Shown here: positions 1-12,725 of the stretch, in pieces | Layout of the letters: every line of letters starts with the position of its first letter | Numbering within the stretch: position 1 is the first letter of the stretch | NCBI RefSeq assembly: GCF_021134715.1 | Contig: NC_060019.1 | Location: 8,556,001-8,620,000 of the forward strand | Direction: 5' to 3' | Origin: Daphnia pulex | Taxonomy: Eukaryota > Arthropoda > Branchiopoda > Diplostraca > Daphniidae | Length of the DNA: 64,000 nt | Notes under the pieces: model-generated | Told to the model about the DNA's origin: nothing | The model's input: only the letters and a program-made list of their open reading frames with translations | Databases searched by the model: none | Made by a program: the position numbers and the translations under genes

Positions 1-1785
1 CTCGCTTCTCCTCATCCTTGGTTGCGTGACGGGGCGGCCTTCCAGCAACTCGGCGCCGCACTGATGCACGGATTACGTGAATATGTTCCGCGACATCCCG
101 ACGTACGTCCGACACGTCCCACATATGAAGGAAGGCAAAACAGCAGCCGTGTTGATCTTGAGCTAAATCCACGTAGGGCCGGTAAGAGAAGGAGAAATGG
201 TGAGCCACAGCCGCCAAAAACATCTCGATGCAGATCAGAAAGTTCTATTTCCAGAACACACAAAGTAAAACAACAAGAAGGGTTTTAGATGACGTCTGAG
301 GTACGTGACGTAATATTTTACCTGGATTTCTTGTGGGGCATGCTCACTTGGTACACTGCCGGATGGCAACAGTTTATTTATGGCTCCAGTGTAAAATAGA
401 ATCGCTATTATAACTCCTTGGCTGTAAAAGTGTTACGAGAAAAGTCACGCAATGAAATATGAAATCAAGTTTGTAACAAGACCTTTGCTAGTAGCCAAAG
501 GTGAGATTTTAAAATGCTAAGCTCTAGGAACTAGTTGGTGAGCTTAAAATAAACCCTACTTACAAAAAAGAGAAGAAAACGACAGCTTTGATGCACAAGA
601 ATTTCCCGATAGGACTCATCGGCTGTAAGGCTTCTCGATGTGCTCGGTAGAAGAGAATCAGGTGGTACATGGCGACGAATTGGGAAAGATTGTTGATCGC
701 AATCATGTAAGGGTAAGCAACATTCGTCAGAAATTTTCCCTCAGCGTATACACCATTAATCTCACATATCCTATTGATAGACACGAAAGTTATTACAGTT
801 CACCAAGTTCGTCAGCAAAGGTTAACTAATACTTACACGGAAATAAATGCAGAAAGAGGGCGAACAATTGTGTACTGAAGAATACCATGTTTGCATCTAT
901 GAATCAATTCACTAAAATATTTTTAAAATATTAAAGATTAAAATCAATCTATTTATTAAATTGTGCACAATATTTTGTACCTTCCCATTGGCCAGGGCTT
1001 CAGACAACACAAAGGAAAGATGTGATGTATGTGTGTCTTGGTATCTCTTAATTCAGCATCTTCATGAACTTCTTGTTTCAAGTATGTCAGAAGAAACATC
1101 ATGAAATTATAAATTACCTAATAAAAAAAAAAGAAAATGAGATTGCTGTAAAAAAAAAATCTTTGGAGAAACTTACATAAGCTTCATAACATTCTCTACA
1201 GGAGTCCAAATAAATGGCATAGTCGGGAAATGACAATCCAACCCACTGCAATAAAAGTTGTCAACGAGTCCAAAAGTAACTTTTTAGATTGCCTTTTAAA
1301 GACTTCCTCAAATGTTAATAATGTTCACTTACAGCATTAAGAGCATAAATAGGCACCATCCATAAAATTCTAATTGACAGAAGAATGAGAGGTTACAAGT
1401 ATGATGAAGATTAAGAACAAATTTTGTACATATTTTACCTGATTATGTATTTTTGCATGTGCGGCTTGTTGTAATGAACTAAATGTTGTGTTATGTCCCA
1501 TAAACTTATAGGAACTGCCATTATGGTAAAAAGCCCTCCGATAATCCATACTTCAAATTTGATTGTATACTTGCTCTTCCCCAAAGTCAGAATGAGAAGA
1601 GGAAGGACAACAACGATGACAACAAAATACAGACACCTGTGAAAAGACATTCAATTACAAAATCTGGCAAAGAGGTTATCATAATTTCAATATTACATGA
1701 CCACTGGTCGAATCCATAATCTCCATCGCGAGCAACATTTACCAATTACTCCACAAGTCTGGGAATTTACTTCCTCGTCCCTCAT
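1..1785 (-). CDS. TMEM184C: TMEM184C-like seven-helix membrane protein (3' end off the window)
   Basis: Membrane protein of the TMEM184/organic-solute-transporter-alpha superfamily; human TMEM184C is a multi-pass protein of poorly defined function. I place nine coding exons whose phases close: 1785-1697, 1636-1439, 1369-1333, 1245-1177, 1117-981, 911-837, 770-564, 421-322 and 244 to beyond base 1, giving at least 385 residues. Diagnostic stretches are WIRPVV near the N-terminus, [51 protein letters not shown] and [19 protein letters not shown], all in the family order. The cysteine-rich [12 protein letters not shown] segment and the [11 protein letters not shown] tail favour TMEM184C over A or B. 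The start codon is the first ATG of an exon encoding a short polar N-terminus followed by the WIRP motif. The C-terminal tail is cut by the window edge, so its length is unknown. Confidence 0.88.
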
Positions 1786-2999
1786 TATTACACAACCTCG
1801 AACTAAAACTACGTAGTTTTGAAACAACTATATACTGTTGGTGGTAGGAACAGAACAGGGAAGGTTTATATCGTCACTTATGATATGAGCTTGTTAGTGT
1901 CTCATTGCAATGATTGCGTCAACTTATTACAGACAAAAGGACCACAATTTTTCAGGAGTAGGTCGGAAAGAAGTAATAAAAAGAGGTTTTTGTACAGAGA
2001 GAAGACGTAAACAACAGCAGGGTATACTAGACAACTAGAGGATTAATGATTAGGTAGCTTCGCCAGCAGGTGGCAGAACTGACCAAGATTTATATTTCTG
2101 TGAAAAAAATATGTAAATCTGATGTAAATATGCAATTAAAGTTTAGGTTAGCTTTAGCAGGAATAGTTTTAACCAATGTCTGTTCGACCCTAATGGTCTC
2201 CGTCATCAAGGTCATTCGAGTACGTCATATCAACTTTTTATCTCTTATTATGACTCTCGGTCTTGGATAGCCATATGGACTTTGAACACATTCAGTTAAT
2301 TGGTTAGGTCTTCACTACACTGTTTTGTTTATTTTTTTTAACTCGGTGTTTCGTGTCACACTATAATGACTATAGTTGAACGAGGCACTGCCAGCCTCGC
2401 GCAAAGCACAGATGAATTAATTAATATAATAATACAAAACAATTTTAGAGAGGCTAAGTTTCTGAAGTCGAAAAGTCCAAGTAGGGTTAAATTTGCAATA
2501 CAAATGATATTTTTTTTAAAGGAAAATACTAAACGGGTCGTGGCGGATTACGATTGTCTTCACCATTATTAGACATAAGCATGAAAGTAAATTGAGATGG
2601 GATACCACCAAAAACAGCGAACCTTCTTCATTTTGGCCGAAACCAATTGTTTCAACACACTAATTTAGAAAAAGAAAAAAAAAATCAATACGATTCTTAA
2701 AGAACTAGCCGATGACAAATTTCTTGTGGTGCAGGAAACAACCATGGAAGGTGAGGCCAGGTGATGGCGAAGCGAGAAAACACCATCATGGTACGTGATA
2801 AACTGAAGCATGATTATGTTTTCCGGACGTGGGAAATGTGGCGCGTAAAAGACACGTATGGATCGCATCCGTTTTGTGGGACGCTATCGTGGAAATCTTC
2901 GCAAGCGTCTCCCTTTTTCGACATTTTATGCAGTGCTTTGAAACTCATTGGAATCACATGAGCAACGACCTTAACGATAAAATTAACCATAAGCAGAGT
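1786..2999. other. Intergenic, TMEM184C 5' side to EXD1 3' side
   Basis: This 1.2 kb lies between the TMEM184C start codon and the EXD1 stop codon and should hold the TMEM184C promoter and the EXD1 3' UTR. Two stretches look faintly coding on the + strand: an ATG frame of 68 codons at 2366-2572 and an open stretch at about 2678-2770 reading ILKELADDKFLVVQETTMEG. I could not join them into a supported gene and recognise no family. Confidence 0.5.
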
Positions 3000-4574
3000 T
3001 CATTCTGATATATTAAAACAACCTACTCCTTTCTCCGCTACAGAATCGTCAGCAAGCTCACTGATCTCCTTCAAATATAAATTGGTCCCGAAGGTAACAT
3101 CACTCAGAAGTATCTCCATAATTGCTAAACGGAGTTTTCTCAACCAGCAAACATTGAAGACGGCTCCTTCAATAAGGTGTTGTGGCAATGGACGGGTTTT
3201 CCATATAGCCTCATCTTCCTTTAGATAAAATCAAGCATTTGGTTTTAATCAAGCTCATATAATATTAGTCTAATTGCGAAGCTACTCGTTTCTTGGAAGC
3301 TATATTTAATTCAGCTATTTGTATGTTAACAATTTCAACCAAGTGTTAAGAAACGAGTTGCTGACTTCTTTACAAAATAAAAAAATATATATTCATTTTA
3401 TTATGACAATTATCGTTTACCTTTTCGTGACCCATCCTTTTCCTTGGATGGTACATTGACATACTGGGAAGATTTAAGATATCAGTTAGACTTCTGGTGA
3501 GCGCAGGAACGTACCTATTAAACGCACCATATTTGTTCTTGTCAACCACCAACGCTCCTACCTAAAAGACGGAACACAATTTTACAATGATAAAAGAAAA
3601 CAGAATTTTCTCACAAAACTCACTTGGGTATCAAAGACGTTGTTCAATTTGACACCGTATTGATGGACAAAAGCATCGGACATACATCTACAATCGTGGA
3701 CGACCTTAATAACTCTATCATTTGTAAAGATATTGGCTAGTCCATGATTGACGCCCATAGAACCTAAACTGCACATGTCGAACAGGAAAACATGATCACT
3801 CGTAGCTACGCCAATCCAACACACAACACCGAATCGTCCAGTCCGAACGCCTTCCATGCTTAATCCAACCACTGATTCTTTTTCCAACCTGCCAATCTTT
3901 AAAAATACTTTGAAATAAGATTTAATTCAAAAATTGCGAAGATCTACGTACCGCGCTCTTGTATAACTCGTCAATATTCTCAATCAACGTGTAATTTGGT
4001 AGAGTAGATGCCAGACCACCTTCACCGGCTTTCTCAAACGGGACTTTGTTTGTCAAAACGTCAACTTGAATGCTATTATTCAGAGTTTTTATGTGAGCTG
4101 GCAGAACCTTCTGCATTACTAAAGGTTGGATTTTTCTATCATTGCTGGGGGCTGATGGTGGTGGAAGATGAACTGAGCTGCATTTCTTCTCAATATGAGT
4201 TATTAATAAAGGTTTAACTTTCTTTTCAATGCAAGGTGGGGAATTGAAGGACAACTGGCTCAGACCAGGAGTAAGATTTTCAGGACTTATATCATTTCCA
4301 CCAGCAAGTGTAACTAAAACATATACCAAAATATTAAAACTGATGTTCACATGTAGAAAAAATATGTAATCGTAGCCTTACTTGAAACAATGTCTTTGAC
4401 AAAAATTCTATATAGTTCAGGAAGTTTAGCACCAGTTGCCACCACAACACCATTTACCAAAGAAACTTTGCAACAATTTGAGTCCACATTACGAACATCA
4501 CCTTCGATCCTTGAATTCAGTGTTTTTATGACTACTCTACATCCTACAATCTTTGGACCAATTTCACAGCTCAT
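3000..4574 (-). CDS. EXD1: EXD1-like 3'-5' exonuclease-fold protein
   Basis: Homologue of EXD1, which in mouse and silkworm acts as an RNA-binding partner of TDRD12 and PIWI in piRNA production rather than as an active nuclease. Five exons close in phase: 4574-4382, 4313-3952, 3896-3624, 3561-3421 and 3218-3000, giving 395 aa. Exon 1 encodes an Lsm-like N-terminal region (VGCRVVIKTLNSRIEGDV). Exon 2 is a low-complexity linker. Exons 3-5 encode the RNase D-like fold, with VFLFDMCSLGS, KVVHDCRCMSDAFVHQYG and NNVFDTQ as clear EXD1 signatures. The first acidic motif is degenerate: the usual D-x-E reads S-M-E in VVGLSMEG, and the Asp after FDTQ (VAD in mammals) is absent (VGAL). A pseudonuclease is therefore likely. 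The stop at 3000-3002 gives a slightly short C-terminus relative to mammals. The start codon lies only 39 bp downstream of the VMA21 stop. Confidence 0.85.
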
Positions 4575-4613
4575 CTTTTATTGTTTCTCTAGTGACGTTT
4601 TCAGTTAGAAGTT

Positions 4614-5098
4614 TTAGTCTTGCTTGGTTTGCTTGGTAGGGGCAGGATAGAATGTGCGATAAATGTACAGACCAAGCATTAGATGCAAAACTATAACTGC
4701 TATAACTGCCGACCATATATTGCAAGAATGAGTTTCCAAACCAAAGACACCTGCCAAAATTCAACAGATCAGATTGCAACTTGAAAAAGAAAATGTCTCA
4801 TATTACCACTCAGTGTTCCTTTGCTGACTATGAATGCTGCAATTGGTGACAGCAAAATGGCCAAAGAATAAAACAATACCTGCACCATAAATTTCAAGTA
4901 TTAGTTTCAGTTATATTACTCGAGTGATCCAAATCGAATTTACCGTTTGGAAAACTATGGCCTCAGATTCCTCAGCCTGCGGCTAAATTCAAATCAACGT
5001 CAATTGTTAATGCGAACTATAAATTTTCACCTACTGAATATCTATGAGATTTGCACACTTGCCTTTTTAAAATTGCCAGTCACTGTTTGAGATGCCAT
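4614..5098 (-). CDS. VMA21: VMA21 V-ATPase assembly membrane protein
   Basis: Small ER membrane chaperone needed to assemble the V0 sector of the vacuolar proton pump. Four exons close in phase: 5098-5063, 4976-4944, 4879-4807 and 4750-4614, giving 92 aa, within the usual size range (about 100). Two membrane helices are visible: VLFYSLAILLSPIAAFIV and the second around AVIAVIVLHLMLGLYIY. The C-terminus ends in KQTKQD, a lysine-rich tail like the ER-retention tail of other VMA21 proteins, and GLYIYR...APxxxxK matches insect members. The first intron appears to begin with GC rather than GT (AAG followed by GCAAGT); using the nearby GT instead puts a stop codon in frame. The stop codon is 39 bp before the EXD1 start on the same strand. 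Confidence 0.85.
5061..5066 (-). other. GC-type 5' splice site in VMA21 intron 1
   Basis: Read on the minus strand, the exon end AAG is followed by GCAAGT, the consensus of GC-AG introns. Joining it to the acceptor before GCTGAGG at 4976 gives the in-frame peptide KKAEESEAIVFQT. The alternative donor GTGTGC four bases downstream gives an immediate TGA. Confidence 0.7.
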
Positions 5099-5797
5099 GG
5101 CACTAGTGGTGTAGAATCGGAAGGAATGGGAAACTTGAGTTTCCTGACCACTGACGGCGTTGTCACGTGTGGTCGACAGTGCTGCTGTGTTGGTCGGGCG
5201 GGACAATTGATCATCTTTCTAAACGAACGGATGAAAGATTACGCAATTCTTATTACGTATTTCTTGTTTTTTTTTTTTAAATAAGATTTACTATTTAGGT
5301 TCAAATGTATTTCCATCAGGGTTTTCAACAAAAAAAAAACAAGAACAAGCGTGACTATATACAATTCGATACACAACTTGCTCTTTCCTAATAGTATTTC
5401 TTGATGCGTTTGCATTTTGATATTTTAACAGGCGTATGAAGCAATTCAACGCGAGGAAGAATCCTCCCGTTCCCTTAACAAAAAAACAAGAGGACAATGA
5501 ATGGTAATAAAAGGAAAGGTCTTGATCAGCAGCAATCTCCTCCAGTCAGAGCCAAACGTAATTTTTGGTGCATTATTCTACAAACCAAACATTTTGTCAG
5601 AAACGAAAGTGAACAAAAGACTACACGGTACATTTTTTTTTTTTTTTGTCTTTGATCGAAAATAGGAAAGGTAGCAGAACTAGTTGTCGAGTCCACGCAA
5701 GGAACTATACGACGATCTCAAGGAAACTGATAGACGGAATTTCAAAAGATTGATAATCGTCGTCAAGAAGAAACGCTAAACAAACGAAAAAAGAAAG
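5099..5797. other. Intergenic between VMA21 start and Sbf stop
   Basis: About 700 bp holding the VMA21 (and possibly EXD1) promoter and the Sbf 3' UTR. It contains short A/T tracts, but no reading frame that I can support on either strand. Confidence 0.5.
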
Positions 5798-8700
5798 CTA
5801 CTGTAGACAAGCTTGAATCTTTTCAATCCATTCTTGGGCAGAAGCAGAGTCGTTGGCACAGAAATTGTAAGTCCGGCGCTGAGTGCGTACTTCAAATAAC
5901 GTCTTTTCATCAAATTTCTTAGGAGCTCCTTGTGGAACAGAGCCGGATGGTGCGACAGAGACAACATCAGCTAGACAACATAAAAATAATTAATAAAATT
6001 AATCAGATATTTTAGGTACAGTTAATACATACCCAAGTCGACAAAGCCTTTGCAGCAAGGGTCCTCCATAGAATCGTAGTACCGCAACTGGTGTTTCACC
6101 GAATCAAGAACAAACCACCTTTGCTTCCAGGCTTTGAGCAAGGCACCTCGCTTGTATAGATAACCCTCATGGGTTCGATTCTCTGCAATATTCGGACTAA
6201 ACTGATCGTAGTGCTGGTGAGACGTGGAAGTATGCGGTGAGACATTGGAACCAACGGAAGAGACGTCCACGCTTCCAGGCCTGCCTGATTGGCTGACTGT
6301 AGGCGTCGATGGACCAACTCCCCCATCTCCGACACCTCCTAAACCTCCAGACGAAGTCTGATATTTGGAACAGTGCTTCGGTACAAGGTCGATGCACTTC
6401 TCGTGGCAGTTGTAACCGCAATCACTACAGCGCATCCCAGTTTTGACTATGCCCCACAAAATGGTTGAGCAATAGTCACAGCTGGTGGGGCTTGAAAAGT
6501 TATACTTTTCGAAACGGTGAGGGTTGGTATAGACTTGGGCGACTCCTTCCATTCCAACACCGGCCCCTGCACCAGCCCCACTTCCGGCAGGAAAGCGACC
6601 TTTAAGCAGGATTTCCATCGTTTGTCTTTTGTGAATGTCCCGGGCGTGAGCTCTAGCCATTGCCACGGAACTAACTTCTTGTCTGGATGCCGGGAAATCT
6701 TGAACTGGTGGCTCCATACGATCCCAAAGAAGTTTCCACTTTTGTGGTAGATGGCCCAATTCAGTCTCCAATCGGCGTATCTCATCCAGCATATAGCTAA
6801 ATACATCTGGTAAATGATGCTGAACTCCATCATATCCTATGGTGACAGTACGTCGATGGGAAGGCGATGTACTGGGACCTTCCATGGCTCGTGCTTCTTC
6901 CGCTTGGGCCAAATCCATTGCACTGACCTCCAGGTCATAAGGTGAACCAAAAGAAAGCTCCTCCGTCAGGAAATAGTCCCACAATACCAGATTGGAGACG
7001 GAACAGTACGGACGAAGCACGAGGTTATCGCTTTCCGATGTGTAACAAAAATTGTGAAAGATGGGAGACTTGGCTGACTGCTTCTCAATGTAGTCGAAAA
7101 TAGACTGGCCTGCACTAGTAGAAGAAGATTGGGCATTTGAACTACCGGGCAATATACGTCCACCGTTAGGAAAGAGACTTGATTCATCGTCCGACAAAGT
7201 GTCAAAGCTGCGGTGATGACGAGATAGAGAGCCACGTTTATCTTCAATGGCCATGATTCCAGCATCTGCACGATCATATTCCGAGTCCAGTAAAAAGGAG
7301 CGGAATCGACATGAAACATGATGATAAGCCAGGAATTTGAGGTAGAATTGATTGAATTCAAACGACTGGGGAAACTGCCTGTGAATTTGGTGAACCTATA
7401 AAAACAAATAAAAAATGACACACAACTTCTGTATAGATCTATGATTATATGGACGTACCATGTCTAGAAACTGCAGGAAGATGGGAGTGAATGAACTCGA
7501 ACCAGAACCGGGAGAATTGGAATTGAGGTGGCTTCGATGGGAAAACCGATGACCAAAGGCCAGCCACTCTTTTTCAATTAGAACTCGAAATCCGTCAATT
7601 GTGCGATAATATGGATCTAAACAGATCTGTGTGATGGAAGTCAATTGCGCCGTTACATCCCAGCCATCTTCCAAACACAGCATCACAGACGATCCGTTCA
7701 AATCCATCAGATCTACCATCGCTCCAGCGATTTGCAGCAACGTTTGTAACTGTTGAAGCCATTCAGAGTTTTCAACAGCACGGTAGAAACTTTGATCTGG
7801 CTCCGAGCTTACTGAGCTGGGTACGCAAGCACGGACAAGCTTTTTGAACGCTAAGAATGTTAAGGAAAAAGAGAAAAGTAGCGTTAGTGAAAACTCTTTA
7901 CAGTATTCGAATAATCTTGCATACTAACCGTTACGGACGTTGCGTGGCTCAGGGAAATCAACCGGAATGAAATCCGTTTTGGGAAGTGTGTCTGTGCGAA
8001 TGGCTTTAATCGGGGTCTTCTCGCCAAAGATGTAAAGAGCAGCTCGCCGTATAGAGTGAGCAGACTCCCCCGTGGATGATGAATCACCATCACCTCCTGA
8101 TGCGCCTAGTCCACTGCTACTACGAAAATGAGGTGAATGGGGAATTGCAAGAGTAGCAGTTCCGCTTCCGGAACGCCGATCCTTTGCGGCACCCCAGAGA
8201 CCGACACTTTTGCGGCCAGTATTATGACGCAATGTGCTCATTGCCTTGGAAATAGTTCCACCGTGACCGAAGTAATTATTTTTTCGACCGACATCAGGTG
8301 TCTCCAGTCCACCAGTTGGTGATACACCGCTAGCAGATCCCATTGCGGAATTGCCGACAGTTAGGACCAGGGAAGTGATGCTCAGCGTACTGTCTGACAT
8401 TGCCCAAGAGGATCCTTCACGCAACACAGCTACAGGTGTAGCTGTGATGATAGCATTTAGATAACGTTCCTGTTCCAGACTTGATGAGACAGGATCATTT
8501 GGTCCAGGCGGTGCAGCAGCCATAGAATTGGCATTGGCATTACTTCTCAGCATATTCATAACTCCCTTAACATGGAAACTAGCGCCCCTCAGGAGAAGTC
8601 TGCAAATGATGAAATTAAAACCATTAGAAATTTGTAATTCAATCAGCAAGAAAAATGTAGATATGTTACCCTTTGGTTCGAGGATGACGCCATGTAATAA

Positions 8701-11700
8701 CAGGCAAGCGACCATGGCGATAGCATCGAGCTACTCTACTAAGACTGTCATCAGAAAGATGGGCGGGCACTACCACCAACGCTGGATAGGTACGACATAA
8801 GTTGTACATGCTATTAGCTGTCGAGATTCTAAATGAATCGCTTTTGGGTTTCCCGGGCGTCAGCGTGCCTGTGGTATTAGGTGACGGGGCTAGGTTGAGT
8901 CTCTGATAATCCTTACAATAGCTGCGTTCAATGACACGTTCCAGGGTCTTGGGGTCGGGTTGTTGGACCACATTGATAACGCCAACAGAGCCATTCGGAT
9001 TAAGACTCCTGGCAGATGATTCGTCCATTACCATTTCATCTTCTTCTCGCAAGAGAGAACCGCTTCCGCTTGTGCTTCCACCAACGGATGTAATTCCAGG
9101 TTGAAGAATGTACTTTTTTCTCTTATTTGCGCTCTTGGGTTTGAGTCCAACTTGGCGGGCTGTTTTCAAAAGAGTTTTCTTTGCCATTCCTTTAAGTGTT
9201 GCGCTTTTTTCCTTGCCCTTGTGAATGGGCGTGGCATCTACAATTGTCTGGCCGACAAAAGCAAAATAATGGAAGACGGAAGGCTGGGGTGGATGGCGGA
9301 CGCGATGGATATACTTGCGGAGTTGTTCGACACTGTCTAAATTCACCTCTTCGTCGAATGCCACTTTCAGCATCTGAAAAGTATTGGAACGTAGCTGGAG
9401 TCCTTCCTGAAGCCACTGATCGAGATGGCCCAAATATTGGACTGATATTCGTTTTTCTTTCGTCAATGACGTAACGGGAAAAGCACGAACAACTGTTTGT
9501 TCGCAGACAAGTGGATCACAAGGAGTACCCTTGAATATGATTCGATAATTCGTCAAAAAAAGAGCGCCTTCGGCTGGTAGCAGGCTCATTCCTGCCGAGC
9601 ATGGGCCCTCTTCCCGTCCGTCTGGCAGTAAATAAACTCGTATTCCTTCCACAAGAAGGCGTTCACCGTTTAACAAACTTGGAGTTAAAATCTTTGGTTT
9701 CTGTATGGGAGGCAGTCGTTGAGCTTCTCGACTGACAGTTTCTAGAGTCTCAAGATGCATGGCCACGACTCCAGGAATCATTTGATAGAGAGATCGAACA
9801 TGCTCCGGGGTAACATTTCCTTCGTTGCATACTTTGTCGACGAAACGTGATACAAAACGAACAACAGCAGTCCCCGTCTCTCCAGCTAGTGCCTCTTCGA
9901 AACCCGACTCGTCATCGCCACCAGATCGTTCGCTGTCCGCTACGCTCGTGTTCGTTACACTGGCACTGACGCTGTCATGTTCACCGTGCCCCGCAACTGC
10001 TCTCTCTCTCCGTCGTCTCTCGCCAGCTTCCAGGGGAATCAACAAGTATACCATACGATTGGCGTAATGGATAGCTTGAGAGTAGATGGTAGATTCCTCG
10101 TTGGCTTCTAATTCAAGACGCTGTTCGATGGTCATTGATGGCCACCGTCGCATTTGTTGGGCTGCGATTTCTAACACTGACATTTCAAATTTAGTAACCT
10201 GAATGGTATCCGTGTTGTTGGAGTCGGAACGAGGAAGATACAGCGCACGAATGTCTCGCTGAACATCTTGATAGAACGAAGCTTCCCAAAACTGTTGACT
10301 ATTCCGAATAAAAATGAAAAATGTTAAATGCTGTGACAATTTGCATTGAAATTAATAAATTACCTTTGCCATACGGGATGATCTTGGATACAGGTGTAGG
10401 CAAACTGAACTACACCAGTACAAAGTTTTCGACAAAAAGAAGTTGCCAATGGAAGAATAGCTGCCGCCACACCATACTCATCCATAACCGAAGTGTCTTG
10501 AAGGGCGCAATTTAATAAACGGACGACAAGATCAAATTGAGCTGGATCAAGGATAGCTCGGCTACCGGCCACGTGATGACCAAGTTCGGTGCACAAAGCC
10601 AATCGTGAATCGTTTGTCTTAAGAGCACGCAAAACTGCCGAAAATGTCTTACGAGCGTCCGAGATCTTGTTGTCAAAAATGCAATTGATGCAATTTCGCA
10701 AGACTTCAAGGCGACGAGCAGAGTTGTTGAAAAGGTGTCGTGAATCTTGCAAACCACTCAACGGCGGTCCCATTGGTACAAGTCGTGGAGCTGAGGCGGA
10801 AGATTTGACGGCCGCTTGGACTAGATCAGCATTACCTTTCGCTAGGCCTTGATCGATTCGCTGCTGGATGAGCTCAGGTGATAGCTTAGGGAAAACCGGC
10901 TGATGAATCCGGGTGAAAGCACCCTCGGTAGGTCGTGGGATGCGTTGCGTGAAAGGCTGCGGCGAAGGTTCTTCGTTAGCAGCAAGCTGCGCAGCCAGTT
11001 GACGAATATGCGTTAAGACAAGCTTTTGATCGTGACTTTCAGCTCGTAGTTGATCGGCTAAAGCGCTATACACGTCATCCCAAACGTCACAGACTCGCCA
11101 AGATGGTCCTCGTTCTGCCACAAAAGTGTTGAAAAACATTCCTAAAACACGTGTTGTAAATTCACAGTCGACCAAACCGCGATGGCCAAGAAAAGACGCC
11201 TTGTGGAAAGTGATGACTGGCTTTGGGTGAATACGTAATATTGTAAGACAATGGCGGTATCCTATTACCATAAAAAAAAACGAAATGAAAATATTGTTTA
11301 ACAATTATGTAAAGTTTGAGAGAATCTACCTTGGAGAAGATGAGCCAAGGATCGAATGAAAATTGCGCGAATTTCCTTGTCCTGAGTATAAGGTTCAATC
11401 TTTGGAACAGACGAAAGTGGAAATGCCCAATCGGCGCTGCGCAACTCTGGCTGAAGGACCATACTGAGGGCTTCGTGAACATTTGTTAGAAGAGGTTCGG
11501 GTAAAAGGGGAACACTGATACTTCCAGGTATGGTGACAGACCCTCCATCAAGATCTGCCACGACGACATCCATCAGTTCGGGCACTTGGTTTCGCAACGA
11601 AGAGTGAACTCCCATAATAAAAAGTGTTGGTGACGAGAGGACTTCAACAATGGTGGCTGGTAAAATGGGAATGTAGACGTAGGCGTATCGGAAGGGAAAC

Positions 11701-12725
11701 ATGATTGATGTCAGTGCGTGACAAGCCTCATTCAGTCGTGTGTGGCTGCTCGAGTGAAACAACACTTTTTGATCTGTCAGCGCCGCGGAAAAAACAGAAA
11801 GTGTATTCTTGATGCCTAATTGCTGGAACAACCGTGTTACGGTCGAACCAGTGACGGGCAGTGTCGGACTAGCCGGAGGTTGAAGATATTGCTTGTCCTT
11901 GGCGCCAATACTGAAATGAATCTGAGGTCCACCCGGAGACGGAACAAAAACACAGCCTAATAAATTGCCAATTAGCGTCTCCAACGGTAGTCCCATGTTC
12001 TCAATGTGCACTGTATAAATAATTCCTAAGCTAAAATGAAAAAGAAAGACACAAGTAAAAATACTGCAACCATATTACTTAAGAGTATATATCATTACCA
12101 GTTACGGAAAGTGTCTGGATAATTATGCCTAGAGACAAGAACAAGGCATGTCGGTGCATACATTATGCTGTGGTGAGTACTTGTAGAGGAGAGAGAACGA
12201 TTAAGCCCAAGCAACTGAAAGTTCCGAAAATCAGTTGCTGTGTCTTCTTCCTCATCAATTTTAGACGGGGAGATGGAAACAGCCTCATTAAAACTCAAGC
12301 AGGCACAATAGTGCCTGTTACCATCAATGCCAGTTAGAACTGAGATGAAGAACTTTGGTTCCTGCTGTTCTGATGATAGCATCCATCCCAGTGGCTGACA
12401 GAACAGCTCAATACCTGGAATGAAAGGTGTGTCTTCCCAGTCTTTTTCAGGGAAACGTTGAATGATTTTTCCTTGGCTGAAGCCACCACCTGATTGAGAT
12501 AGAAATAACAAAGCTTCAATATAAGCTCATAGACAGATACATTGAAATAATACTTATAAGGACAATTAAAGAATAAACAGCCAAAGTATGTTACTTGGAT
12601 TGTTTATATCCTACAAGGAAGTAAAATAACGTAAAGCGAAGCCCTTGGCTTCGTAGCAGAATTAACTTACGGTCTTTGTCATGGTCGTATCCAGTTACGA
12701 TGAAATAATCTACTAAACGAGACAT
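5798..12725 (-). CDS. Sbf: Sbf / myotubularin-related 5/13 DENN-domain pseudophosphatase
   Basis: SET-binding-factor family protein: a Rab GEF (DENN module, Rab21/Rab28-type in known members) fused to an inactive myotubularin that scaffolds active MTMR2-type phosphatases on endosomes. Nine exons close in phase: 12725-12671, 12489-12099, 12030-11330, 11261-10364, 10298-8670, 8599-7929, 7850-7459, 7395-6033 and 5970-5798; 2,090 aa. Order: uDENN (MSRLVDYFIVTGYDHDKD start), central DENN, dDENN, SBF2 linker, GRAM near residues 895-985, myotubularin domain, C1 zinc finger near 1873-1922, PH near 1985-2090. The phosphatase loop reads LCLEDGWDVT near residue 1507: it keeps the Cys but lacks the CxxxxxR arginine, so it should be dead. 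The C1 has complete H-x12-C-x2-C-x13-C-x2-C-x4-H-x2-C-x7-C ligands. The start is the standard family N-terminus. Confidence 0.93.

Noticed and set aside
2665..2868. 67-codon minus-strand frame downstream of EXD1
   Set aside because: EXD1 already has a stop at 3000 in the frame fixed by homology, and the frame ends in a polyphenylalanine run produced by an A tract.
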